Notes: generated from the sequence alone by a model not told the origin. A stretch of DNA of 64,000 bases from Pseudarthrobacter sp. L1SW (GCF_020809045.1 NZ_CP078079.1:1860001-1924000); one strand, 5' to 3'; counted from the stretch's first letter, positions 8,998 to 17,966 are shown. A program made the numbers and translations.

Positions 8998-9929
8998 TGA
9001 TTGATCCTCGTCTTATCACCCTGAGGGTATTTGCCCAGTGCGGCACCGTTGGCGCAACCGCGCAACTCACCGGGTATTCCCCCTCCGCCGTCTCCGCGCA
9101 ACTGCGGGAGCTCCAGCGCGTGCTTGGAATGCAGCTGCTGACGAAGGACGGCCGTGGTGTGCGGCTGACCGCCACGGGCCGCTTCCTTGTTGCGGGCTCG
9201 GACACCCTCATTGCGGATTGGGAGAGCCTGCGCGCCGCGGCCATGGAGGCTGGCGACCAAGTGCCGGCCCGTTTTGGCCTGGGCGGATTCTCGACGGCGG
9301 CAGCCCAGTTGCTTGCGCCGCTGGCCGCCACCCTGCGCTCAACACGACCCCTGCTGGAGGTGCAGGTACTTGAGGCCAATCCTGCCCGCTGCTTCGACTT
9401 GTTGGTTGCCGAGCGAATCGACCTCGCGGTCATCATCGCCATGCAGTCCGACACCCATGTTGAAGACGATCCGCGCTTCGAGCAGACGGTCCTGCTTGAC
9501 GATCCCTTGGATGTAATCATCCCCTCCGACCATGCGTTGGCATCGCGGGAAACAGTGACGCTCGAAGAGCTGGCGTCGGAACCCTGGATCACGGAGGCGG
9601 CCGGATCCACCTACCATTCCCTCTTCACGGCGGCGTTCACGGCAGTGGGGGTAACACCGCGGATTGCCCATGAGGCCGTTGAATGGGAAACCCAGATCGC
9701 CTTCGTTGGCGCGGGGCTGGGCGTGGGGCTGCTGCCGCGGCTGGCACCCCTGCGAGGTGCCGAAAACGTGGTTCGGTTGCGCATTGCCGGCAAAGGGAAG
9801 CCCGCGCGCCGCATTGTCGCCGCGGTGCGCAGGGGCAGTATCGCATCGCCCCTGATCCAGGAGTCGCTCAGCATCCTTCAGGTCAGGGCCAATCGGATCC
9901 TCGCTGCCCGCCCCGAAGACGATCTCTGA
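8997..9929 (+). CDS. LysR-family transcriptional regulator
   Basis: A 310-residue regulator. The winged helix-turn-helix occupies residues 1-62 (RLITLRVFAQCGTVGATAQ, then YSPSAVSAQLRELQ), followed by a linker helix and the two-lobed effector domain (DVIIPSDHALA, EPWITEAAG, GLGVGLLPRLA). The ATG at 8997 is chosen because it puts the DNA-binding domain at the usual distance from the N terminus; an upstream in-frame start at 8865 would add 44 unrelated residues and overlap the divergent promoter. Its divergent orientation makes it the likely activator of the oxygenase/reductase pair. The ligand is unknown. Confidence 0.92.
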   Translation: MIDPRLITLRVFAQCGTVGATAQLTGYSPSAVSAQLRELQRVLGMQLLTKDGRGVRLTATGRFLVAGSDTLIADWESLRAAAMEAGDQVPARFGLGGFSTAAAQLLAPLAATLRSTRPLLEVQVLEANPARCFDLLVAERIDLAVIIAMQSDTHVEDDPRFEQTVLLDDPLDVIIPSDHALASRETVTLEELASEPWITEAAGSTYHSLFTAAFTAVGVTPRIAHEAVEWETQIAFVGAGLGVGLLPRLAPLRGAENVVRLRIAGKGKPARRIVAAVRRGSIASPLIQESLSILQVRANRILAARPEDDL

Positions 9930-10241
9930 AAACGCATGGCCGCAACTGCCGGCAAGCAGGTGCAGAAGGTGGCAAGCGGCCAAGGAGAACCGGTGCCGAT
10001 CCTGGCAATCTGGACCTGCCCGAGGAAACGGGCATCGACGGTGTTCTTCATTTGCCATGGAGGCCTACGCAAAGATGAAGAAGCGGGAGGGCCGCCGACG
10101 CGCTACAGGAGTTCCTGCACCAGCGGCCACAGGCGCTCGAGGATTTTGCCCGCTACCCATTCACTCTGACGAGCTTTGATCAGGACCGATATGCGAAGCC
10201 GAGGTAACTATTGGATATGAGGCCGGACGTCGGCGAACCCG
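9930..10241. other. Gene-poor stretch with coding remnants
   Basis: About 310 bases with no intact gene. One frame (10100-10207, plus) reads LQEFLHQRPQALEDFARYPF and further protein-like residues up to a TAA, but has no start. It leads into the truncated kinase-like gene in a different frame, which suggests a rearranged or eroded locus. Confidence 0.3.
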
Positions 10242-10718
10242 ATGCGGGACCTTGGCAGGTCGAGTCATCTCTCGTTCTTTGACTGGGCCGCTGAACTCCG
10301 GGAAGGTGTCCTCGTACCCCTGCTTCAAGGAAAAGCAGTCCACTATCGTCCGCCGGGCTGGGTGGACCGGGGACGCGAAGGTGCCATCGCCCTGCCCGCC
10401 GGGTGTTCCGTGGTGTGGGTGGAAGGGAGTGGTTCATCCCGCCAGGCGCTTTCCAGCCTGATCGACGCTTCGATCTGGGTGCAGTGCGGCATCGTTGAAG
10501 CACGACGTCGACTCCTGGCACGGGATGGTAAAGCGGAAGAGGACCTGCACAGGGAGTGGGAAAAACAAGAAACTCCCTTCCTGCTCGAAGACCGGCCTTG
10601 GGAGCGGTCCAGTGTGATCGTGGCCGGAACGCCAGCATTAGCATTGGAGCACGATCCGCAGACCCAAGTAGTGACCGCTCAGCCGGCATCAGCACCCCGG
10701 CCGGGGGAGTCGCACTAA
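10242..10718 (+). pseudogene. N-terminally truncated uridine-kinase-like P-loop protein
   Basis: The 158 codons read SFFDWAAELREGVLVPLLQG, RYRPP-like HYRPPGWVDRGREGAI, VVWVEGSGSSRQALSSLIDA and WVQCGIVEARRRL. This matches the middle and C-terminal part of the small uridine-kinase-like family found in actinobacteria, including the VEG segment. In family members about 60 residues with a Walker A P-loop (GxxGxGKT) come before FFDW; here they are missing and the preceding DNA holds no P-loop in any frame I could see. Without it, nucleotide binding is lost, so I call it a pseudogene. The family assignment is from memory of the motif pattern. Confidence 0.6.
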
Positions 10719-10727
10719 GCTCTGAAC

Positions 10728-11105
10728 ATGGCGGTTCAAGATCCGGAAAGTACGACCAAAACTATCAACCAGGAGCTCAGCCAGCGGCGCGGCTGGATTC
10801 TGACCATCGCAGTCGGGTTCGCGTTGCAGCTGCTGAGTATCGTCATCGGCCTGAAAGCAGTGGGGCCGCTGTGCGGCAGCCCGCTGCTCCCGCACAGCGG
10901 TGCGGCTGAAATTTCCGACGCTCAGGGACAGACTGTGGGGCTTGCGACCGAGTGCTACCGGAACATCGATTCCGCTTCCGTGCCGGTCTGGGTTCTGATG
11001 GCAGTGGGAATCGGCCTGGTCCTGACGGGAGTCGCGGTCAGGATCGTCGGAATTCGCCGGTCCGTTGCCCGTGCCGGGGACCCTGAGGAGCCTGCGCAGG
11101 GCTAA
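10728..11105 (+). CDS. Small membrane protein of unknown function (two TM segments)
   Basis: 125 residues. After a polar N terminus there is a hydrophobic segment at about 22-45 (GWILTIAVGFALQLLSIVIG), a loop of about 45 residues with two cysteines (PLCGSP and ATECYR) that may form an external disulfide, and a second hydrophobic segment at about 88-110 (VPVWVLMAVGIGLVLTGVAV). The tail is basic then acidic, so both ends are probably cytoplasmic. No family recognised. It starts 10 bases after the truncated kinase gene. Confidence 0.6.
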   Translation: MAVQDPESTTKTINQELSQRRGWILTIAVGFALQLLSIVIGLKAVGPLCGSPLLPHSGAAEISDAQGQTVGLATECYRNIDSASVPVWVLMAVGIGLVLTGVAVRIVGIRRSVARAGDPEEPAQG

Positions 11106-11562
11106 GGACTGCCTGCCCGCGGGAAACATCCCGCGGGGCGGCGCGGGGCGGGGCGGGTCGCCGCCTCCTAGCCTGCTTGGGACCCGATGCAGGCGACGAT
11201 AGGCAGAGGCCAGACGCCCTTGCCGGGCCCTCGCCTCGATCGACCGCCGCGACGATGCCCCGATCGTGCCCGGAGCGTTCCCGCTCGAGTACGGGGCCGT
11301 GCCTCTTTGCGTTTTCGGGGCCCGCTTCGGGCTGGTCGCGCTCGGCCACGCGTACAGGGCACGGCGGGCGTCGCCTAAAACGCAGTCGGCGCTGGTGGGT
11401 TGACCAACAGCCCCCACGGCCTGGACAGGAGGCGTTCGACGGCGGTGCGCGCCCGCCGTCGATCGTGCTCGCTACCGCCTGGCGGAGCCCTCCGCGCTGG
11501 TCAGGTCCGCACCCGCCGGCCCCCGCCGCCCCCGCAGGCCCGGCCCGACGCCGAAGCGCCGG
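11106..11562. other. Very GC-rich gene-poor stretch, probable remnant on plus strand
   Basis: About 450 bases. A plus-strand frame of some 65 codons ends with TGA near 11402 and reads DDAPIVPGAFPLEYGAVPL and FGARFGLVALGHAYRARR, which looks like the C-terminal part of a real protein, but no start or family can be given. The region 11130-11165 is a G/C run (GGGGCGG repeats). No promoter or terminator is clear at the 3' end of the nuclease gene. Confidence 0.3.
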
Positions 11563-13758
11563 CTAGAGCTGCAGGTCCTCGAAGCTATGGAGTTCCCGGG
11601 CCGGGGTGGGAGTGGCAAGTGCCTCTTGCGCCTTGGGGAGGGGCGTGAACTGGTCGTTCATGGGATCCCAGTCGAACAGGTGGGCAAAGTCCAGGCCGGT
11701 AAGTTCACTGACCCTGCGGATGGGGACCTGGAAGGTGGCCGGGGTGAACGCTTCCCGGAGTATGTCCTCCACGAGTTCATGCTGGCTGATCATGTAGGCA
11801 CTCGCTGAATGGCTGCCGTCCGGCCGCCGGAACACCGGTATTTTCCAGAAGGCCAGTGGGATCAGGGTTCCCTGGAAGTCCGGGTCGCGCGCGGTGAAGG
11901 CCGGGCCGGTAAATACCGTGAGCCTCAGCCCTTCGGCCTTCGCCGTGTCCAGCAGGTAATCTTCCAGGCCGGCCCACAACGACGCCCCCTGGTTGAACTT
12001 CTTGTGCTGGGGCGAGCAGTTGGTGAAGTGGAAGGTATCGTCATTGGCCGCTCGGGCAACGTTGTCCGGGCCCCACGCCGGATCGAGGCGGCGGACCAGG
12101 TGCCCCCGGTCGAAGTCGTTGTCCGCATAGAGCTCGTCGCCCGTCTGCTCGGACTTGTCCAGGCGCGGGTCGAAGTACCACTTGTCCCGATCACGCTTGG
12201 GGGACTGGCTGAGCCGGCCGTCCACGTTCACGGCGGTGTAAAGGGCCAGGCGCCTCGTGCGGTGCATTACCAGGCTGAAGTGGTGGTAGTTCAGCACTGC
12301 CGGGTCCTGCCCGTCTGCGGCGTGACGGTTCCGGGCGGCATCCGCGCGCTGCTCGGCCGTGAGCATCGGCAAAGGCACGGGCGTGCCCAGGAAGCCGGGA
12401 TCGTACCCCTTCCTGCCGGAATAGTCAGGATCTATTGCCACAGCCTCTTCGGCAACGGCGTCCGGCACCATGGTGCGGCCTTGGCCGGCTGCCGCCGGTC
12501 CCTGGGCAACCTGCACCGCGCCGAGCCGTACCGTGATGTGCAATGGAATAGTCAGGGAAACGGCCCCGTCCCCGGCGGCGGCCTGTTCCGGCACGGGTTG
12601 AACGCGGACCTCGGCCTGCTGTTCCCCACCCGGGACCTGCGGCACTTCGCCGACAGGGACCTGCGGCACTTCGCCCACAGGGACGTGCGGCACTGCCGGC
12701 GGGGAGGGCGGGTTGAGCACCTCGCCCAGCAGGGCACGTTCTGCCTCGTTCATGCCGTCCGCGCCCTTCTCAAGCCACGCCAGGATACTGCTGATCCGGA
12801 TGCCCTCGTTGGCGATCCAGTGGATCTTCAGCTCATTCTGGGTCTTGTCCCACACCGTGCCGTCAACGGTCAGGATCTCGCCGGCTTCGTTGCGCGCGGG
12901 TACTCCGGAATGGTGAAGGCCCAGGACTTCCCACTGGTTGTTGAAGAGCGGTGAGCCAGAGGAACCCGGCGACGTGTCGGTGTGGTAGTGCAGGAACTGG
13001 TCGAACCGGTCCAGGAGTTCGTTTTGCTGCAATGCAAGCTGTTTCTCCTGGCCTTCAGGGTGCTGGATGATGTTGATGGACTCGCCCAGCAGGATCTTGC
13101 CCTGTTCCCTGGTGGTGCGGTTGAAGCCGAATCCGGCCAGCGGCACCGGCGCCGCAGTTCCCTCGGGCCGGGACTTCGCGGCCACCGCCACCACGGTGAC
13201 ATCCAAACCCGGATCAGTCCGGAAAAAGGTATCCGGTTCCAGGTCGAACTGCGATGTTGCCAGGGGAAGGCCGTTGATGCCGTTCTGGAAATTGAACTCC
13301 AGCCGGGAGAAACGGGCGGATTCAGCGTCGGGCAGGACGTGGTTGTTCGTCAGGGCCAGGCGCGGCGAGATCATAAAACCGGTGCCGAAGGAACGGACCT
13401 GGAACCGGTCGCGGACGATGACCCGGCCCACACTGCGCGAGACCGCCGTCCCCAGTTCCAGGAAGGCGATGCCCAGCAGGTTGTTTCCGCCGATGATCCG
13501 TTCCAGCAGCTGATCTTCCCGAACCTGGCCACGTTCGGCAGGTGAGGTGTCCGCCGTCGCCTTCAACGCGTCCATGACCACCGGCTGGCGCAGGACCCGC
13601 CGGGAACGGAGCTCCACCCGTTCCGGGGCATCCACGTCGAGGATGCTTCCCTGCGGAGTATGCGCCGCCGCGATCTTTTCTTCCGTTCCCGCACGCGGGA
13701 CCTCGCGTGCCTGGAACCGCTCCTGGGTGGCGGCGAGCACATCTTCCGGTATTACCAT
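11563..13758 (-). CDS. Trypsin-like serine protease fused to a NUC1-type DNA/RNA non-specific endonuclease
   Basis: 731 residues with two enzymatic domains. Residues about 105-335 are a chymotrypsin-fold protease: His140 in ALTNNH, Asp186 in DPGLDVTVV, Ser267 in PGSSGSP. A Pro/Val linker at about 350-380 repeats VPVGEVPQ. Residues about 450-710 are a beta-beta-alpha-metal nuclease: DRGH at 550-553 (His553 is the general base), and the metal Asn in PQHKKFNQ (Asn589). All key residues are present, so both activities should be intact. There is no signal peptide or membrane segment, so it is likely cytosolic. It is the second gene of an operon behind a leaderless subtilase (68 bases apart) and has a strong AAGGAG ribosome binding site. 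A self-processing or protease-released nuclease, used in defence or programmed death, is a reasonable hypothesis but not shown. Confidence 0.9.
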   Translation of the reverse strand: MVIPEDVLAATQERFQAREVPRAGTEEKIAAAHTPQGSILDVDAPERVELRSRRVLRQPVVMDALKATADTSPAERGQVREDQLLERIIGGNNLLGIAFLELGTAVSRSVGRVIVRDRFQVRSFGTGFMISPRLALTNNHVLPDAESARFSRLEFNFQNGINGLPLATSQFDLEPDTFFRTDPGLDVTVVAVAAKSRPEGTAAPVPLAGFGFNRTTREQGKILLGESINIIQHPEGQEKQLALQQNELLDRFDQFLHYHTDTSPGSSGSPLFNNQWEVLGLHHSGVPARNEAGEILTVDGTVWDKTQNELKIHWIANEGIRISSILAWLEKGADGMNEAERALLGEVLNPPSPPAVPHVPVGEVPQVPVGEVPQVPGGEQQAEVRVQPVPEQAAAGDGAVSLTIPLHITVRLGAVQVAQGPAAAGQGRTMVPDAVAEEAVAIDPDYSGRKGYDPGFLGTPVPLPMLTAEQRADAARNRHAADGQDPAVLNYHHFSLVMHRTRRLALYTAVNVDGRLSQSPKRDRDKWYFDPRLDKSEQTGDELYADNDFDRGHLVRRLDPAWGPDNVARAANDDTFHFTNCSPQHKKFNQGASLWAGLEDYLLDTAKAEGLRLTVFTGPAFTARDPDFQGTLIPLAFWKIPVFRRPDGSHSASAYMISQHELVEDILREAFTPATFQVPIRRVSELTGLDFAHLFDWDPMNDQFTPLPKAQEALATPTPARELHSFEDLQL

Positions 13759-13826
13759 CGGTCCGCTCCTTCAGTGCTTGTGGGGGATGGCTTTTCTGCG
13801 GGGTGCGTCAAGGGCAAGTGGTCACC

Positions 13827-15056
13827 CTAACTGGCATTCGTTGGTGCCTGGACCAGGCCCGCGCCCACGTCCACCGGATCCGTGGCCGCCGCCAGGGGCC
13901 GGAACGTGCCCGAGGCGATCAGTTTCGCCTGCAGGAGCACTGGACTGAGAGGGCCCTGCGCCAGGAGCTTTTCGGCCCAGAGCACCGCCACGCCGGCCAC
14001 GTGGGGCGTCGCCATACTGGTCCCGCTGATGGTTTTGGTGCCGCCGTTGAGCCAGGCGCTGAAAACCCCGACGCCGGGACCGGCTACCGTCGCCATCGTA
14101 TTGGAGAAGGGGGCTACAGTGAGCCCGCTGGCGCCATCAGCCAGGGCAGCAACGGACGTGATCCCGTAGGCCGCCGCCGGCGGAGCAACGTTGATCTCGT
14201 ACGCGGGGTTGCCGTTGCGTTCGCTTTCGTTTCCGGCAGCGGCCACCACCACTGTGGTCTGCGCGACCGACGCGCGGGCGTTGAGGAGGTTGGCGAGCTG
14301 CTCGAAGAGCCTGACGTTGGCCCGGTAGCCTTCAAGGGCTATTGACGTGGCCGCGGGGATGGACAGGCCGTTCTGTTTGACCAGCTCGTCCACCCACCCC
14401 GGGAAGTCCATTCCCAGGGACATCGAGATGACGTGGGCACCGTTGTCGGCAGCCCAAAGCATCGCGGAGGCAAGTATGTCGCTGCTGCCGCCGTTCGGAC
14501 CTCCGAGGACCTTGCCGATCACCGCCTTTTGGACGCCGGGCGCGACGCCGATCCGCTGGCCCGAGAGGTCGCGGCCGAAGATGGTTCCTGCGCAGTGGGT
14601 GCCGTGGCCGTTGTCGTCCTCGGCGCTGCCCGCGCCCGTGAAGTCCTTCGTGACCAGGTTGACGCCGGCGAAGGCCGGATGGTCCGCGTCGATACCGGTG
14701 TCCAGGACCGAGACGGTGACGCCGGCGCCCGTAAACGGAGAGGTGTCCGCGCCCACAGCCTTGACACCCCACGTTGCGGCCGCGGCCGGGGCGGCATCCG
14801 CCGCAAGGGGTTCGATGAGTTTCATCGGCATGGCGGGAGCGAAGCCGAGGACTGTGGGATCGTTCCGCAGCGCAGTGATGGTGGCATTCGAGGGGTCCTC
14901 GTCCTGCTCCACCCTGAGGGCCACGGCGCGTTCAGCCATGTTCTGGGCGGCGCTTTCGAGCCCCGGGGCGGCTCCCGGTCCGTCGAAAGGGTCCCGGGTT
15001 GCGCCCAGGGAGGGGGCGCGCAAAATAACGATCTTCTGGTTGGGTAGCTTGGACAT
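13827..15056 (-). CDS. Subtilisin-like serine protease (S8), leaderless
   Basis: 409 residues. An N-terminal region of about 95 residues resembles an inhibitor-type prodomain or a recruitment domain. The catalytic residues are Asp119 (VLDTGID), His151 (NGHGTHCAG), oxyanion Asn276 (AAAGNES) and Ser347 (SGTSMATPHVAG), so it is an intact enzyme. There is no hydrophobic signal sequence, unlike most secreted subtilases, which points to an intracellular protease. The ATG at 15056 is chosen because GAGGAG stands 7 bases before it; an in-frame GTG at 15155 would add 33 residues rich in Cys (CGSCLHCHDMRC) and cannot be excluded. It is the first gene of a two-gene operon with the trypsin-NUC1 fusion and may activate it by cleavage (inference). 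Confidence 0.92.
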   Translation of the reverse strand: MSKLPNQKIVILRAPSLGATRDPFDGPGAAPGLESAAQNMAERAVALRVEQDEDPSNATITALRNDPTVLGFAPAMPMKLIEPLAADAAPAAAATWGVKAVGADTSPFTGAGVTVSVLDTGIDADHPAFAGVNLVTKDFTGAGSAEDDNGHGTHCAGTIFGRDLSGQRIGVAPGVQKAVIGKVLGGPNGGSSDILASAMLWAADNGAHVISMSLGMDFPGWVDELVKQNGLSIPAATSIALEGYRANVRLFEQLANLLNARASVAQTTVVVAAAGNESERNGNPAYEINVAPPAAAYGITSVAALADGASGLTVAPFSNTMATVAGPGVGVFSAWLNGGTKTISGTSMATPHVAGVAVLWAEKLLAQGPLSPVLLQAKLIASGTFRPLAAATDPVDVGAGLVQAPTNAS

Positions 15057-15398
15057 CCTGGGCTCCTCGGCCTTTCCACGTTTGGGTCTGAGCTTGTGGC
15101 GCAGCGGCTGACTGCAGCGCATGTCGTGGCAGTGCAGGCAGGAACCGCACTCCACATGGCGCTAGGTCTACGTCCAATGGCGTTACTCCCGCGTTACCGG
15201 GTCGGATTAAATCCCCAGGGGACAGTTCCCCAAGGGGCACGGCGGCAGCGCGCACTGCGGCGACATGGAGGCCACGCGCCTGGACGTTCCCATCCGTCCG
15301 AACACGGGCGCGCTATTGTTTCCCGTAATGTGCACCCGCAGGCCGGTTCCGCTGGACGCTCCGGCGCGGGCGCATGCCGGAAACGCGAAGGGGCCCAC
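15057..15398. other. Divergent intergenic region
   Basis: About 340 bases between the protease operon (leftward) and the SMP-30 gene (rightward). It must hold both promoters, but no clear -35/-10 pair stands out. A short self-complementary run GGGGACAGTTCCCC at about 15219-15232 is the only symmetrical element noticed. Confidence 0.3.
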
Positions 15399-16292
15399 AT
15401 GGCTGATGGACTGACTGAAGGCCCGTTGGAGTGCCTGTTCACGGGCTCGGTCTGGGCCGAGGGGCCTGTTTGGGTGCGCGGCTCCCGTACTGTGCGCTGG
15501 AGTGATATCCCGAACAACCGCATCCTCGAATTCAATGCGGCCACGGGAACCACCAGGGAATATGCGGTAGGCGTTGAGTTCACCAACGGACGGACCCTCG
15601 ACGCCGACGGCAGCGTTGTCCAGTGCAGCCACGGCCGCCGCCGCGTCGAGCGCGACGACGAGGGCACCGTGACCGGGCTGGTGGATTCCTTCCGCGGCCA
15701 CCGCCTGAACTCACCGAACGACGTCGTGATTTCGCGTGACTCCAGCATCTGGTTCACCGATCCGCCCTACGGGATTCTTCCGGGCACCACGGAGGGGCAC
15801 GAGGGTGAGCAGGAGTATGGCGGCTGCTACGTATTCCGCTTCGAGCCTGCTTCCGGCACCCTCACCGCCGTGGTCACGGACCTCGTGTACCCGAACGGCC
15901 TGGCCTTCTCGCCTGACGAGTCGGTCCTTTACGTTGCTGACACAGCAGGTCCAAGCCACGGAGTTCCGTTGAGGATCGTTGCCTACGACGTGAGCCGCGG
16001 CGTATGCAGCCGCAGGGGAACCGCCGTCGAGCTTGAAGATGGCAGCGCCGCTGACGGCCTCCGTGTTGACGTCCACGGCAGGATCTGGACCTCTGCCGGA
16101 CCCGCAGTCCGGGTCTATTCCCCGTCTTTCGAACTCCTGGCCACCATCGCCGTGCCTGAGACGGTAGCGAACCTGTGCTTTGGGGGCCCGGACGGCCAGG
16201 ACCTTTACATCACCGCCACCACCAGCCTCTACCGGATCCGCACCACCACCCGGGACGCGGCCGCCTTGAATGTCGATTCCACCGCCAACTGA
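15399..16292 (+). CDS. SMP-30/gluconolactonase/LRE family lactone hydrolase
   Basis: 297 residues forming a six-bladed beta-propeller. The sequence shows the family's metal-binding layout: an early Glu in SVWAEGPVW, Asn in LNSPNDVVI, Asn in YPNGLAFSPDES and Asp in ADGLRVDVHGRIW. Such enzymes open sugar lactones (glucono-, xylono-, or aldono-lactones) in a Ca- or Zn-dependent way. ATG at 15399 with a weak GAAGGGG ribosome binding site is chosen; an upstream extension to 15096 has no family similarity. It is followed after 14 bases by an aldo/keto reductase gene, so the two are probably co-transcribed and may act on the same sugar. Confidence 0.9.
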   Translation: MADGLTEGPLECLFTGSVWAEGPVWVRGSRTVRWSDIPNNRILEFNAATGTTREYAVGVEFTNGRTLDADGSVVQCSHGRRRVERDDEGTVTGLVDSFRGHRLNSPNDVVISRDSSIWFTDPPYGILPGTTEGHEGEQEYGGCYVFRFEPASGTLTAVVTDLVYPNGLAFSPDESVLYVADTAGPSHGVPLRIVAYDVSRGVCSRRGTAVELEDGSAADGLRVDVHGRIWTSAGPAVRVYSPSFELLATIAVPETVANLCFGGPDGQDLYITATTSLYRIRTTTRDAAALNVDSTAN

Positions 16293-16306
16293 TCACGAGG
16301 ATAACC

Positions 16307-17338
16307 ATGCAATACAGAACCCTGGGCCGCAGCGGCACCGTCGTTTCCACCTACGCGCTGGGAACCATGACCTTCGGTGCGGAGGCCACCGAGGAGTCGT
16401 CCCACGCAATACTGGACAGCTATTTCGCCGCGGGCGGCAATTTCATCGACACAGCCGACGTCTACAGCACCGGCGTTTCCGAGGAGATCATCGGCCGCTG
16501 GCTTGCCAGGCGGCCGGAGGAGCGGGACAGGGCGGTGGTGGCCACCAAAGGCCGCTTTCCGATGGGGACGTCACCGAACGACGTCGGAACGTCCCGCCGC
16601 CGTTTGACCCGCGCCCTGGACGATTCCCTCCGCCGACTGGGAGTGGAGCAGATCGACCTTTACCAGCTGCACGCGTGGGACCCGATCACACCCCTGGAGG
16701 AGACGCTGCGCTTCCTGGAAGACTCCGTCAGCCGCGGGAAGATCGCCTACTACGGCTTCTCCAACTTCCTCGGGTGGCAGCTGACCAAGGCCGTCCACGT
16801 TGCCCTGGCCCACGGCTGGAACCCGCCGATAACCCTGCAGCCCCAGTACAGCCTCTTGGTCCGCGAGATCGAATCCGAGATTGTTCCGGCTGCGCTCGAC
16901 GCGGGGATTGGCCTGCTGCCGTGGTCTCCGCTGGGCGGCGGATGGCTGTCCGGCAAATACAAAAGGGACCAGGCCCCCACAGGTGCCACGCGCCTCGGCG
17001 AGAACCCCGAGCGCGGCATGGAGGCCTGGAAGGCCCGTAATGACAACCCCCGTACGTGGGCCGTCATCGACTCCGTGGAAGGCATTGCCGCGGCCCGCGG
17101 AATTAGCGCCTCCCAGGTAGCGCTGGCGTGGCTGGCTGACAGGCCGGCCGTCACGTCGGTGATCCTGGGTGCGAGGACCACCGAACAGCTCGCGGACAAC
17201 CTTGCTGCCGCGGACGTGGAGCTCACCACCGAGGAAACAAGCCGGCTGACCCAGGCCAGTGAGCCCCAGGCAGGCGTCTATCCCTACGGCCCCATGGCGC
17301 AGGAGCAACGGAGCCGCAAAATTGAAGGGGGAAGGTAG
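16307..17338 (+). CDS. Aldo/keto reductase
   Basis: 343-residue (beta/alpha)8 NADPH-dependent oxidoreductase. The catalytic tetrad is visible: Asp48 and Tyr53 (FIDTADVY), Lys81 (VATKGRF) and His122 (YQLHAWDP). The cofactor-binding end contains SVILGARTTEQLADNL. It resembles the YajO/Kv-beta-like subgroup acting on sugars, ketones or aldehydes. The ATG at 16307 follows ACGAGG and lies 14 bases after the SMP-30 stop, which indicates an operon. Substrate unknown. Confidence 0.92.
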   Translation: MQYRTLGRSGTVVSTYALGTMTFGAEATEESSHAILDSYFAAGGNFIDTADVYSTGVSEEIIGRWLARRPEERDRAVVATKGRFPMGTSPNDVGTSRRRLTRALDDSLRRLGVEQIDLYQLHAWDPITPLEETLRFLEDSVSRGKIAYYGFSNFLGWQLTKAVHVALAHGWNPPITLQPQYSLLVREIESEIVPAALDAGIGLLPWSPLGGGWLSGKYKRDQAPTGATRLGENPERGMEAWKARNDNPRTWAVIDSVEGIAAARGISASQVALAWLADRPAVTSVILGARTTEQLADNLAAADVELTTEETSRLTQASEPQAGVYPYGPMAQEQRSRKIEGGR

Positions 17339-17341
17339 CAC

Positions 17342-17938
17342 CTACCGGATCATGCGGTAGCGCACATGCGTGACCAGGCGCGTTCCCCGCACTTCCGTCG
17401 GTTCCAGCTTCAGGTTCCCGACGCCGTCCAGGAGCCGCTCGCCCCCGCCCAGGATCAGCGGCGCGATGTGCAGCCGCAACTCATCGACCAGCCCGGCCGA
17501 AAGGTATTGGCGGGCCGTCTTGGCGCCGCCGGCAACGGCGACGTCCTTGCCGCCCGCAGCCTCGCGCGCCTGTGCCAGCGCCGATTCGATGCCTTCACTG
17601 ACGAAATTGAAGGTGGTGCCACCCTCCATCTCCAGGGGTGCCCGCGGGTGGTGCGTGAGGACAAAGACGGGAGCGTGGTAGGGCGGTTCCTCGCCCCACC
17701 AGCCACGCCAGTCCTCATCCCACGGCCCCGCCCCGGGACCGGCGAACATGTTGCGGCCCATGATGTAGGCACCAGCGGAGAGGATGCCCTTGAGCGCGTC
17801 GGCGTTGGCCTCTGCTTCTTCGAACTGCCACCGGTGCAGGTCCTCACCACCCTCGCCCAACGGGTTCTCCGGGGTCTGGTTCGGGCCGGCGAGGAATCCG
17901 TCGAGGGATACGGTCAGATCGCACGTGACGCTGCTCAT
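17342..17938 (-). CDS. Dihydrofolate reductase family protein (RibD C-terminal-like)
   Basis: 198 residues with the DHFR/RibD fold. Recognisable parts are TVSLDGFLAGPNQ at the N terminus, AYIMGRNMFAG near 72, a HAPVFVLTHH strand and GGAKTARQYLSAGLVDEL near 150, followed by HIAPLILGGGERLL. These proteins bind NADPH; most are not true folate reductases. The ATG at 17938 is preceded by AAGGAAG; an upstream in-frame ATG (17986) adds only Pro-rich residues. It is convergent with the aldo/keto reductase gene with only 3 bases between stops, and lies 28 bases after the RidA gene, so those two probably share a transcript. One of three DHFR-like genes in the window. Confidence 0.88.
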   Translation of the reverse strand: MSSVTCDLTVSLDGFLAGPNQTPENPLGEGGEDLHRWQFEEAEANADALKGILSAGAYIMGRNMFAGPGAGPWDEDWRGWWGEEPPYHAPVFVLTHHPRAPLEMEGGTTFNFVSEGIESALAQAREAAGGKDVAVAGGAKTARQYLSAGLVDELRLHIAPLILGGGERLLDGVGNLKLEPTEVRGTRLVTHVRYRMIR

Positions 17939-17966
17939 GGCTTCCTTAGGGACGGTTGGGGGTGGG

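Noticed and set aside
11563..15056. Bacterial gasdermin or caspase-like defence locus
   Set aside because: Proteases are present, but no small gasdermin-like protein or other pore-former lies in or near the operon, so I kept the claim to a possible protease-nuclease cascade.
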